A stretch of 64,000 nucleotides of DNA from an uncultured Bacteroidales bacterium. GTDB lineage: Bacteria; Bacteroidota; Bacteroidia; Bacteroidales; UBA932. The translations under genes and the position numbers were made by a program. Shown piece after piece: positions 56,230 to 64,000 of this stretch. Every line of letters starts with the position of its first letter. Position 1 is the stretch's first letter. The stretch spans positions 1-64,000 of the forward strand of contig CALYTI010000005.1 in NCBI GenBank assembly GCA_945487035.1, in the 5' to 3' direction. The notes under the pieces are model-generated. The model was not told the origin of the DNA. It ran no database searches and was given only the letters and a program-made list of their open reading frames with translations.

Positions 56230-58521
56230 TTACTCGACGCAGTTAAGCATAAGCGACTGATTACCAATTGCAAGACGGAACTCGCCCGGTTCGAGGGTCC
56301 ACTCCAGGTCATGACCTACAAAAGCGAGGTCCTCAGCCTTGAGGGAGAAGCTGACCGTCTTGGTTTCACCAGCTTGCAGCTCAATCTTGGTGAAATCGCG
56401 AAGGCGCCTTGCCTCCGGAGTGACTGAAGCGGTCAGATCGGAGCTGAACAGCAGCACAGGCTCCTTGCCGGCACGCTTTCCGGTGTTGGTCACATCCACG
56501 CTCAGATTGATTACGTCTCCGGCCTTGAACTCGGTCTTGTCAGCCTTCATATTGGAGTACTCGAAAGTGGTGTAGCTCAGACCGTGAGCGAATGACCACT
56601 GGGCCTCAATGGTTGCATCGTAGTTGTAGAGACCTCCCATGGTGGTCCTGTTCTCCGAAAGCTTGTAATCGTAGGTGTTGAGCCTGTTGGTGTACTTAGG
56701 ATAGGTGAAAGGAAGCTTCGCACTGAAGTTCTCTTCCCCGCAGAGCAGGGCTGCAAGTGCATCTCCTCCATAATTGCCCGGAAGAATAATGTCAACGACG
56801 GCCTTGGCAAGAGGCTCTATTTCGCGCACGATGCGAGGACGACCCTCACCCAGAACGAGAACTACGGGCTTGCCGGTCTTGGCAAGGGTCTGCACCATCT
56901 CGATCTGGTTACGTGAAAGTGTGAGCTCGTTGATGTTGCCCACGGTCTCGCAGTAGGAGTTCTCTCCTATGCAGGCGACAATCACATCGCAGCCTACGCT
57001 TGCAGCGAGAGCTTTTGCCATATTGCCTTTCTTCTCTGCCTGGAAGTCTCCGGCAGGGTCGTATTCGAGCACAGGTACATAGGTTACCTTGTCGAACTTC
57101 TGCTCAAGAGCCTCGCGTATGGTATTGTACTGGCCGGTGAACTGAGGGTCGTTGGCAGCATCTCCCTGCCAGCTGTAGTTCCAGCCGCCGCCCAGAGGAC
57201 GCATCACATCGGCATTAGGACCTACGAGCAGGATGCGGGTATCCTTGCTGAGAGGAAGAATATTGCCCTCATTCTTGAGGAGAACCTCGCTCTCAACGGC
57301 TGCATTGTAAGCAATCTGGCGGAATTCCTCGCAAGCAAACTTGGAGTAGTCGCCCTTCAGGCCGTACGGATCATCGAAGAGTCCGAGACGGAACTTCACC
57401 CTGAGCACGCGGCGGCAGGCGTCATCGATGCGGCTCATAGGCACCCTTCCTTCCTCAACGAGTTCGCGCAGAAGGTCGAAGGCGCGGCAGTCGTACGGCT
57501 CCATAATCATATCCACTCCCGCATTGATTGCAAGGCAGAGGGCGTCCTTGTAGTCAGCTGCCACGTGGTCCCTCTCCCAGAGGTTGCGGATGTCTGCCCA
57601 GTCGGTCACTATCATTCCGTCCCAGCCGGTAGATTCCTTGGCCCAGCCGGTGAGGAGCTCCTTGCTGGCGTGGAGCATCTCTCCGTCATTGGAGGAAGAA
57701 TTGACCATAAGGGTGAGTGCGCCGGCTTCGATGCAGGCCTTGAAAGGCGCGAAATATTTCTCCTTGAGCTCGCGCTTGGATACCATTGCAGGGGTGCGGT
57801 CCTGGCCGGAGATGGAAGCGCCGTAGGCCATAAAGTGCTTGATGGAAACGGCTACGTGCTCTCCGTCGATATGGTTAGGGTCAGGTCCCTGGAGGCCGAG
57901 GGTCTGCTGCACGCCCATTCTGGCCTGCACATAAGGGTCCTCGCCGTAGCTTTCCCACATACGCGGCCAGCACTGGTTGCGGCTCAGGTCGAGGGTTGGA
58001 GTGAATACCCAAGGCACATTGCAGGCCCTGGTCTCATAGGCACAGATGCGTCCCATCTCGTAGGCAAGCTGATCGTTGAATGAAGCTGCGAGAGTAAGTT
58101 CCTGAGGGAAGAGTATGGCACCGGTGGTATATGACGCTCCGTGAATCTGGTCCAGACCGTAGAGGCAAGGGATGCCGGTTTCCTCAAGGGAAATCTGCTG
58201 GATTTTGCCTATGAACTCACGGTAAACCTCAGGAGTGGAGGCAGTGCCGTGAAGAGTGTTGAGAATGGATCCTACCTTGTACTTGCGAAGCACTACATCG
58301 GCAGCAGGCGAAAGCTCGGTAGAGCCCGGAAGCAGAATGATGTCGGCATTGATTTGGCCCATCTGGCCGATTTTCTCGACAAGGGTGAGATTCTTCATTA
58401 CGGAATCGATTCTGCGCTCGATTTCCTTGTCCTGAGGGATGGCCCTCGTAGTTGCCGCCTTGGGGCAGCAGGCTCCGGCAAGCAGAATTGTGCCGAGGAG
58501 CAGTGCGAATGCTTGTTTCAT
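56230..58521 (-). CDS. GH3 family beta-glucosidase (BglX-like), exported
   Basis: A 763-residue exported enzyme, possibly a lipoprotein (LLAGACC). Two-domain GH3 core: the (beta/alpha)8 domain with KHFMAYGASISGQDRTP and the nucleophile Asp in MIVTDWADIRNLWER, then the alpha/beta domain with ILPLSKDTRILLVGPNADVMR and KPVVLVLGEGRPR, then a fibronectin-III-like C-terminal domain (VDVTNTGKRAGKEPVLLF). Releases terminal beta-linked glucose or related sugars. Its ATG overlaps the uvrA stop (ATGA), an unusual pairing of a repair gene and a glycosidase gene; a strong terminator follows. Confidence 0.94.
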   Translation of the reverse strand: MKQAFALLLGTILLAGACCPKAATTRAIPQDKEIERRIDSVMKNLTLVEKIGQMGQINADIILLPGSTELSPAADVVLRKYKVGSILNTLHGTASTPEVYREFIGKIQQISLEETGIPCLYGLDQIHGASYTTGAILFPQELTLAASFNDQLAYEMGRICAYETRACNVPWVFTPTLDLSRNQCWPRMWESYGEDPYVQARMGVQQTLGLQGPDPNHIDGEHVAVSIKHFMAYGASISGQDRTPAMVSKRELKEKYFAPFKACIEAGALTLMVNSSSNDGEMLHASKELLTGWAKESTGWDGMIVTDWADIRNLWERDHVAADYKDALCLAINAGVDMIMEPYDCRAFDLLRELVEEGRVPMSRIDDACRRVLRVKFRLGLFDDPYGLKGDYSKFACEEFRQIAYNAAVESEVLLKNEGNILPLSKDTRILLVGPNADVMRPLGGGWNYSWQGDAANDPQFTGQYNTIREALEQKFDKVTYVPVLEYDPAGDFQAEKKGNMAKALAASVGCDVIVACIGENSYCETVGNINELTLSRNQIEMVQTLAKTGKPVVLVLGEGRPRIVREIEPLAKAVVDIILPGNYGGDALAALLCGEENFSAKLPFTYPKYTNRLNTYDYKLSENRTTMGGLYNYDATIEAQWSFAHGLSYTTFEYSNMKADKTEFKAGDVINLSVDVTNTGKRAGKEPVLLFSSDLTASVTPEARRLRDFTKIELQAGETKTVSFSLKAEDLAFVGHDLEWTLEPGEFRLAIGNQSLMLNCVE

Positions 58522-61238
58522 ATCTTGTTTTCTCTGATGAATATTTCTTTGAGGAAACGTCCGGTTACGGACGCTTTGTCTTCCGCTATTTGTTCCGGGG
58601 TGCCGGTAGCGATTACCTGCCCACCCTTTCGACCCCCTTCGGGGCCCATGTCTATGAGGTAGTCCACGCTCTTGAGTACATCCAGGTTGTGTTCTATTAT
58701 GATTACCGTGTTGCCCTGGTCAACCAGCTTCTGGAGCACTTCCATCAAGGTCTTGATGTCCTGGGAGTGGAGCCCGGTGGTAGGCTCGTCAAGCATGTAG
58801 AGAGTGTTGCCGGTGGCTTTGCGGAAAAGTTCCGCGGCAAGTTTCATCCTCTGGCTCTCTCCTCCCGAAAGGGTGACGCAGGACTGGCCGAGATGGATGT
58901 ATCCCAGGCCCACGTCCAGCAGGGCCTTGAGCTTGGGAGCGATTTTGGGATGGGTCTTGAAGAACTCGTAGGCCTCTTCGACGGACATCTCCAGCACATC
59001 ATTGATGTTTTTGCCCTTGTAGCGCACTGCAAGGGTGTCTTCCTTGTATCTCTTGCCCCCGCAGGCATCGCACTGGACATTGACCGAAGGCAGGAAATTC
59101 ATCTCTATCACCTTGATGCCGGCTCCCTTGCACTCCTCGCAGCGGCCACCTTCGACATTGAAGGAGAAGCGCCCGGCCTTGAAGCCGCGCACCTTGGCGT
59201 CCTGAGTCTGCTCGAAAAGGGCGCGGATGTCGCTCCATACGCCGGTGAAAGTGGCAGGATTGGAGCGCGGGCTGCGGCCTATGGGGCTCTGGTCCACCTC
59301 CACCACCTTGTCAATGTTTTCAATGCCTAGAAGCTCATCGTAGGGCAGAGGCTTCTGGGCGAGATGATAGAACTTGCCCTTGAGTATGGGCATCAGGGTC
59401 TCGTTTATCAGGGTGGATTTGCCGCTGCCGGACACTCCGCTGATGCCCACGAGGCAGCCCAGAGGGAAATCCACATCTATGTTTTTCAGGTTGTTGCCGC
59501 GGGCTCCCTTCAGAGTGAGGAAACGCCCGCTGCCGGGACGGCGCTGCTGCGGAACGGCCACAGCGCTGCCGAGTTGTCTGGCAGGGCCGCAGTAGCAGAG
59601 CTCTCCACCCTTCTCCCCCGCTCCCGGTCCTATGTCCACTATCCAGTCGGCGGCGAGCATGGTCTCTTCGTCGTGCTCGACCACAATCACCGTGTTGCCC
59701 TCGTCGCGCAGCTTCCTGATGGAAGCGAGCAGCTTGCGGTTGTCCTTCTGGTGAAGGCCTATGGACGGCTCGTCGAGTATGTAGATTACGTTCACCAGCC
59801 TGGAGCCTATCTGGGTGGCGAGGCGTATGCGCTGGCTTTCTCCTCCGGAAAGGGAGGCGGTAGGGCGGTCGAGGGTGAGGTACTCCAGGCCCACATCCAG
59901 CAGGAACTGCACCCTGTCGCTGAGTTCCTTGAGCACATCGTGCGCGACGGCGGCAGCCTTGCCGCTGAGCTTGCCTTCCAGAGAGTCAACCCAGGCCTTG
60001 AGCTCGGTCATTTCCATCGCGCTTACCTCGGCTATAGTCCTGCCGTCGATCTTGAAGCAGTTGGTCTCTTCGCGAAGGCGGGTGCCGTGACAGACGGGGC
60101 ATACCACCTTCTCGTCTATGTCATCCACCACTCCCGGCCAGGTAACCATCTCTGTCTGAAGCCCTTCGCCTATACGGAAATAATCATCCGAGCCGAAGAC
60201 CAGAAGGCTCACGGCCTCGTCCGGCAGTTCCTCTATCGGATCGTAAAGGGAAAATCCGAGCTTTCGGGCTATGGCGCGGACTATTTCGAACTTGCGGGTC
60301 TGACGGAGCTTGCCCAGAGGCACGATGCCGCCGTCCGCTACACTTTTGCCGCGGTCGGGGATGATTGTGTCCATGTCGACATCCACTATCATCCCGAGGC
60401 CCTTGCAGTGAGGGCAGTAGCCTTCAGGGGAATTGAAGGAGAAGCTGTGCGGAGCAGGGTCGCGCAGGGACACTCCGCTTTCCGGATCTATCAGATGCTT
60501 TGAGAAATGCCTCAGCTCCCCTGTTTCGAAGTCAAGCACAGCCACTGAGCCCTTTCCAACGCCCAGGGCATTGGAGACTGAATTGCGCACCCTCAGGGTG
60601 TCCCCCTCTTCGGGTTTGAGCTTGTCCACGACAAGCTCTATGAAATGGTTTTTGTAGCGGTCCAGCTGCTCGACTTCGGCCAGTTCGCAAATCTCGCCGT
60701 CAATTCGTATCTGGGTGTAACCCTTGCGGCGCATTGTGTCGAAGAGCTCGCGGTAATGGCCCTTTCGGCCCCTGACCAGGGGCGCCAGGAGCAGGCACTT
60801 GCGGCCCTCGTACTCTCTCAGTATCAGTTCCACGATTTTTTCGTCGGTGTAGCGCACCATCTCCTTGCCCGTGACGGGAGAGTAGGCGGTGGATGCGCGG
60901 GCGAAGAGCAGGCGCAGGAAATCCGAGATTTCGGTTATGGTGCCGACTGTGGAACGCGGGTTGGTGCCCGTGGTTTTCTGTTCTATTGCAATGATGGGGC
61001 TGAGCCCTTCTATGCTTTCGACCTTGGGCTTTTCGAGTATTCCTATGAAATGCTTGGCATAGGGGGACAGGGTGTTGAGATAGCGCCTCTGCCCTTCGGC
61101 GTAGATGGTGTCGAAGGCGAGAGATGATTTGCCGCTGCCGCTCAACCCGGTGATAACCGTGAACTTGTGACGCGGTATGTCCACGTCAATACCCTTGAGA
61201 TTATGAGCCGAAGCTCCCCTGATTTTGATGTACTCCAT
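58518..61238 (-). CDS. uvrA: Excinuclease ABC subunit A
   Basis: DNA damage recognition ATPase of nucleotide excision repair. The 906-residue protein has two ABC modules: Walker A GLSGSGKSSLAFDT and GVSGSGKSTLINETL; signatures ASLSGGESQRIRLATQIG and VTLSGGESQRMKLAAELF; Walker B IYILDEPSIGLH and LYMLDEPTTGLH. Zinc modules are visible as CPVCHGTR and CEECKGAG ... CDACGGKRY. Length is normal. Promoter at 61262-61292; the stop overlaps the GH3 start. Confidence 0.98.
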   Translation of the reverse strand: MEYIKIRGASAHNLKGIDVDIPRHKFTVITGLSGSGKSSLAFDTIYAEGQRRYLNTLSPYAKHFIGILEKPKVESIEGLSPIIAIEQKTTGTNPRSTVGTITEISDFLRLLFARASTAYSPVTGKEMVRYTDEKIVELILREYEGRKCLLLAPLVRGRKGHYRELFDTMRRKGYTQIRIDGEICELAEVEQLDRYKNHFIELVVDKLKPEEGDTLRVRNSVSNALGVGKGSVAVLDFETGELRHFSKHLIDPESGVSLRDPAPHSFSFNSPEGYCPHCKGLGMIVDVDMDTIIPDRGKSVADGGIVPLGKLRQTRKFEIVRAIARKLGFSLYDPIEELPDEAVSLLVFGSDDYFRIGEGLQTEMVTWPGVVDDIDEKVVCPVCHGTRLREETNCFKIDGRTIAEVSAMEMTELKAWVDSLEGKLSGKAAAVAHDVLKELSDRVQFLLDVGLEYLTLDRPTASLSGGESQRIRLATQIGSRLVNVIYILDEPSIGLHQKDNRKLLASIRKLRDEGNTVIVVEHDEETMLAADWIVDIGPGAGEKGGELCYCGPARQLGSAVAVPQQRRPGSGRFLTLKGARGNNLKNIDVDFPLGCLVGISGVSGSGKSTLINETLMPILKGKFYHLAQKPLPYDELLGIENIDKVVEVDQSPIGRSPRSNPATFTGVWSDIRALFEQTQDAKVRGFKAGRFSFNVEGGRCEECKGAGIKVIEMNFLPSVNVQCDACGGKRYKEDTLAVRYKGKNINDVLEMSVEEAYEFFKTHPKIAPKLKALLDVGLGYIHLGQSCVTLSGGESQRMKLAAELFRKATGNTLYMLDEPTTGLHSQDIKTLMEVLQKLVDQGNTVIIIEHNLDVLKSVDYLIDMGPEGGRKGGQVIATGTPEQIAEDKASVTGRFLKEIFIRENKI

Positions 61239-61261
61239 AGCGCCCCTTCAGAACAGAGTTC

Positions 61262-61292
61262 CAAAGTTAACTATTTTTGACTCTTCATCAAA
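61262..61292 (-). promoter_or_regulatory. Promoter of uvrA
   Basis: Minus-strand TTTG (61289-61292), 19-base spacer and TAACTTTG (61262-61269), a near-perfect match to the consensus. The -33 part overlaps the end of the CotH gene. The leader is about 18 bases. No LexA-type operator was recognised. Confidence 0.78.
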
Positions 61293-62883
61293 GTGCAAGT
61301 ATATGGTTGTTCATCCAGGCAAGGCGTTTGGTGTAGTTCTCCAGCAGCCAATCGACCTCTCCCTTGTATGAGCCGGTTACCTTGTAATTAGGCCATACAT
61401 AGGTGTTGAGTATGTTCCAGCGGCTGAAATTGCGCGCCGGAGCCTCCCCCATTATCTTCACTTCATCCTCTATCCACTGCGGGATGGTCTGCAGCTGCGG
61501 ATAGACCTCCTTCCAGCGTGCCTTTACCTCGCTGACGAAGTTCGGGTCCATGAAGAGGCGGTAGTACCATCCGTGGTAGCGGCCGTTGCAGCCCTGGTCC
61601 TTGATCCACCATCCTTCCCAAGGCTTGAGGCCGTCGCCGTAATAGTCGCAGTTGCCCATGGAGATGTCGAAATCCCAGACGAAATACATTTCCAGCTTGC
61701 CGTCTTTCGGGAGAGTGAGGTAGCTGCTCTTGCGCAGGTTTCCGTCAACGTTTTTGGTAAGTTCCTGGATGATGAAGTAGTCTATGAAGGAGGCCTTGTC
61801 GATGTACTGGCTGTACACCTTGGTGAATTCCTTGTTCCAGAGAGCCGTTTCGAAGTCCCTGAAGAACTGCTTTGCGAAGTCGATCTGCTCCTGAGTCGGC
61901 TCATCCGGGTCGGAAAACATCATAGGGCAGCCGTGGTCGGTCCACCAGCAGACAATTTCGTCCTGCTGCTGTTCGATTTCAAAAAGTATGTCTCCGGCAT
62001 CGACATCTATGTTCACACGCTCGGATGAGACTTTCTTGTGCTCGCAGAAATTGTATACTCCGTCATATCTTCCGTTCAGATATACTTCCACCGGGACCAT
62101 CTTCGGGGTCCAGCTGAAGCCGAGCCTGCGGGAGATTTCCATTGCGGTGAGGTTGCGCACAAGGGATTTGTCGCAGTAGTTGGCAAGCAGGCACCACTCT
62201 TTGTCGCTGGACATGTCAAAGAGGCGTGCCTTTTCGTCGAGTTTGATTTTGTAAGGCTTCTTCGGCATTCCCCAGGTGGAGTTGCCGCGGCCGCGTATGC
62301 GCATAGTGGCGCTGAACTCTTCCGTTTTCCAGAATTTGTGGTCCGGGTCCTTGATTACTATCTTTCCGGTTTTGTATTCTTCCTTGCTGTAGATGCCGCC
62401 GCCGTCATCCGTGGTCAGATAGACCTTGGGGATGTCGCAGAATTTGTAGACGAAGACATTTCCGTTGCTGACATAGACTCTCAGGTCAGCTCCTTCGGCG
62501 TAGGTGATGTAGAATGGGATGGCCTGAGAATCAAGCAGTTTGTCATCCTTTGGGATTTTCGTGGAGACGCCTCCCACCATCCAGCACCCTTGTGAATCGA
62601 CGGCGGTGACTTTCGGACTTGAGCCGCTGACATCCTCTATGAAAATGTTCTCAAGGCTCATCGCCGCGGTAAACGGCTGGTTGGGACCTCCGTCGAAAGC
62701 AACGCGTATGCTGTCCGTGCTTACAGAGAGTTCAGAGTACCCGTACCCTGCGGCGTAGGCAGTCTGGAAACGGGAATAGCCTTCCGGCTGCTGAGGTTTG
62801 TAGTTGTCCGCTGAGGGATCTAACTGGTCACATCCCGTCATAAGGACTGCCAGAAGTAACAGTATCTTGAAAAATTGCTTCAT
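61288..62883 (-). CDS. CotH-kinase family lipoprotein
   Basis: A 531-residue predicted lipoprotein (lipobox VLMTGCDQ) with an N-terminal beta-rich region (about 35-190) and a CotH kinase-like domain (about 190-500): MRIRGRGNSTWGMPKKPYKI, RLFDMSSDKEWCLLANYCD, YDGVYNFCEHKKVSSERVNI, ILFEIEQQQDEI and the catalytic-type FVWDFDISMGNCDYYG. In Bacillus CotH is a secreted protein kinase for spore coat; in Bacteroidetes the role is not established. The ATG at 62883 was chosen because it starts a standard lipoprotein signal; a longer frame to 63048 runs through the intergenic direct repeats. Confidence 0.9.
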   Translation of the reverse strand: MKQFFKILLLLAVLMTGCDQLDPSADNYKPQQPEGYSRFQTAYAAGYGYSELSVSTDSIRVAFDGGPNQPFTAAMSLENIFIEDVSGSSPKVTAVDSQGCWMVGGVSTKIPKDDKLLDSQAIPFYITYAEGADLRVYVSNGNVFVYKFCDIPKVYLTTDDGGGIYSKEEYKTGKIVIKDPDHKFWKTEEFSATMRIRGRGNSTWGMPKKPYKIKLDEKARLFDMSSDKEWCLLANYCDKSLVRNLTAMEISRRLGFSWTPKMVPVEVYLNGRYDGVYNFCEHKKVSSERVNIDVDAGDILFEIEQQQDEIVCWWTDHGCPMMFSDPDEPTQEQIDFAKQFFRDFETALWNKEFTKVYSQYIDKASFIDYFIIQELTKNVDGNLRKSSYLTLPKDGKLEMYFVWDFDISMGNCDYYGDGLKPWEGWWIKDQGCNGRYHGWYYRLFMDPNFVSEVKARWKEVYPQLQTIPQWIEDEVKIMGEAPARNFSRWNILNTYVWPNYKVTGSYKGEVDWLLENYTKRLAWMNNHILAL

Positions 62884-62981
62884 ATATGTGGTTTCCGTTC
62901 TTTCCGGCTGCAAGGTACGAATAATTTTCCAAGCAATTGCATTTATTACAGCAAGCCTCCCATATACAGAGGAAAATATAT

Positions 62982-63031
62982 TACACCATTCCAAGGGTTT
63001 GATATGGCACATAAATACACCATTCCAAGGG
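62982..63031. repeat. Pair of 16-base direct repeats in a divergent intergenic region
   Basis: TACACCATTCCAAGGG occurs at 62982-62997 and again at 63016-63031, exactly 34 bases apart (just over three helical turns). A second small repeat, GGGATTATA, lies twice at 63050-63068. Both sit between the divergent CotH and EamA genes, in the longest gene-free stretch of the window (62884-63109), and look like operator sites for one or both genes. Confidence 0.65.
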
Positions 63032-63079
63032 ATAAATGCAAACGGCATTGGGATTATATGGGATTATAGTTGAATTTGC

Positions 63080-63087
63080 TAAATTTG
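63080..63087 (+). promoter_or_regulatory. -7 box of the EamA transporter gene
   Basis: TAAATTTG, 22 bases before the ATG at 63110. A TTG at 63048-63050 is 20 bases before an alternative overlapping box TGAATTTG (63071-63078), so the exact start is uncertain. Confidence 0.45.
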
Positions 63088-63109
63088 CAGTTTCATTACC
63101 GTCTTCATT

Positions 63110-63970
63110 ATGTGGCTGTATCTGGCATTGGGTTCCGCGTTTCTTCTTGGTCTGTATGATGTGGCCAAGAAGCAGGCCGTAAGCAAAAACGGAGTCCTGA
63201 GCGTACTGCTGCTCGCAACCGCCCTCTCTACCCTGCTGCTCAGCCCCTGCCTGTTCATTTACAAGGGCACTCTGTCAGAGCATCTTGCGCTGATGCTAAA
63301 GGCTGTGATAGTCACTACCGCATGGATTTCCGGAATGGTGGGACTGAAACTGCTGCCGATTACCACAGCCTCGATGATAAAGGCTTCGCGCCCCTTCTTC
63401 GTGGTGCTGCTTTCAATTCTGATTTTCGGAGAGCGCCTCAACTGGCAGCAATGGACGGGAGTAGGGCTCGCGCTGCTGAGCCTCACCCTGCTCTCGCTAG
63501 GCAGCCGCAGCGAGAGCGGAAGTCCTTCCTACAGCAAGGGAGTGACGGCAATGGTGATTTCCGTTGTTGCCGGAGTGGGCAGCGCCCTATATGACAAAGT
63601 CATAATGAGCACCCTGCAGCTGCATCCGCTTTTCGTGCAGAGCTGGAGCAATTTCTATATAGTCATATGCCTTGCTCTTTGCATTGCGCTGCGGCTGCTT
63701 GCGGGCAGGCGCGAGAGTACTCCGCTGCGCTGGGACTGGACTCTGCTGCTGATAGCGGTGCTCATTACAGCGGCAGATATGCTATATTTTGTTGCACTGC
63801 GCCAGGAAGGTGCGCTGCTCTCCGTCATTTCGCTTCTGCGACGCTGCGCCGTAATTGTAACATTTGCCGTAGGCGCAATATTTTTCAAGGAAAAGAAAAT
63901 CAAGGCCAAGGCCTTCGACCTTGCGATTCTGCTTGCGGGTATGGTCTTCCTTCTGCTCGGTTCGCGATGA
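63110..63970 (+). CDS. EamA / DMT-superfamily transporter
   Basis: A 286-residue inner-membrane protein with about 10 predicted helices in two EamA repeats; the first repeat ends near LNWQQWTGVGLALLSLTLLSL and the second near KAKAFDLAILLAGMVFLLLG. The substrate is unknown (metabolite or sugar-like export in relatives). It is divergent from the CotH gene and its TGA overlaps the next ATG. Confidence 0.9.
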   Translation: MWLYLALGSAFLLGLYDVAKKQAVSKNGVLSVLLLATALSTLLLSPCLFIYKGTLSEHLALMLKAVIVTTAWISGMVGLKLLPITTASMIKASRPFFVVLLSILIFGERLNWQQWTGVGLALLSLTLLSLGSRSESGSPSYSKGVTAMVISVVAGVGSALYDKVIMSTLQLHPLFVQSWSNFYIVICLALCIALRLLAGRRESTPLRWDWTLLLIAVLITAADMLYFVALRQEGALLSVISLLRRCAVIVTFAVGAIFFKEKKIKAKAFDLAILLAGMVFLLLGSR

Positions 63971-64000
63971 GACAGAGCCTCGAATTCATAGTGCTTGCCG
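63967..64000 (+). CDS. Start of a further gene, cut by the window edge
   Basis: An ATG at 63967-63969 overlaps the EamA TGA (ATGA) and opens a frame MRQSLEFIVLA that runs off the window. The coupling suggests a real second gene of the operon; only 11 codons are visible, so no product can be named. Confidence 0.5.
   Translation, partial: MRQSLEFIVLA

Noticed and set aside
62884..63048. Longer start for the CotH lipoprotein
   Set aside because: It would place an extra 55 residues before a good lipoprotein signal peptide and run through the direct repeats.

Overview
The window is a chromosomal segment of a member of the order Bacteroidales. The evidence is a SusC/SusD pair, BACON-domain and CotH surface lipoproteins, many TAnnTTTG-type (-7) promoters, short intergenic spaces and the characteristic Bacteroidetes forms of SerA, NtrY-like and DnaX genes. 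Most of the DNA looks about 50% G+C by eye. The first 2.1 kb is clearly more AT-rich and looks acquired. The genus cannot be named from this sequence alone. No rRNA, tRNA, CRISPR array, integrase or insertion sequence was recognised. The coding density is very high: the longest gene-free stretch is about 225 bases (62884-63109).

Layout. 23-2098: an SpvB/FG-GAP secreted protein, broken or short. 2107-6326 (minus): engB, prs, a small cysteine-rich membrane protein, der and xseA, linked by stop/start overlaps. 6379-10788 (minus): efp, rlmH and a very large NtrY-like sensor kinase. 10836-16041 (minus): dnaX, lptB, an NtrC/NtrX-like regulator without a DNA-binding domain, cmk and ispH. 16091-18713 (plus): a conserved exported protein, an M16 peptidase and an O-methyltransferase. 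18710-26415 (minus): a condensation-like acyltransferase, then a palindromic repeat cluster, metG, dnaG and recQ. 26436-29677 (minus): serC, serA and a DUF1015 gene. 29697-37252 (minus, with one plus-strand gene at 30347): yigZ, a pRiA4b-like protein, an acyl-CoA synthetase / sugar permease / ROK kinase / FKBP operon, and two tandem deoxynucleoside kinases. 37295-39547 (plus): a metallo-beta-lactamase-fold hydrolase and an AAA/PD-(D/E)XK protein.

39592-56085 (minus) is the most interesting part. Eight closely packed genes run from one promoter (56108-56139) to one strong terminator (39563-39586). They encode a secreted glycerophosphodiester phosphodiesterase, a GlpT glycerol-3-phosphate transporter, a NagD/PGP-type HAD phosphatase, a secreted GH13 alpha-glucosidase fused to an alpha/beta-hydrolase esterase, a secreted metallophosphoesterase, SusC, SusD and a large BACON lipoprotein. 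Together these activities would suit a glycerol-phosphate polymer carrying alpha-glucosyl and ester substituents, the chemistry of Gram-positive teichoic acids. I propose this as a candidate teichoic-acid or glycerophosphoglycan utilisation locus; this is an inference. Downstream coordinates 56230-64000 carry a GH3 glucosidase, uvrA, a CotH-kinase lipoprotein, an EamA transporter and the first codons of one more gene.

A second theme is promoter placement. Seven first genes of transcription units (dnaX, 16091, 19990, 30308, 30347, 37252 and 37295) have a TAnnTTTG-like box ending only 4-7 bases before the ATG, which predicts leaderless mRNAs.
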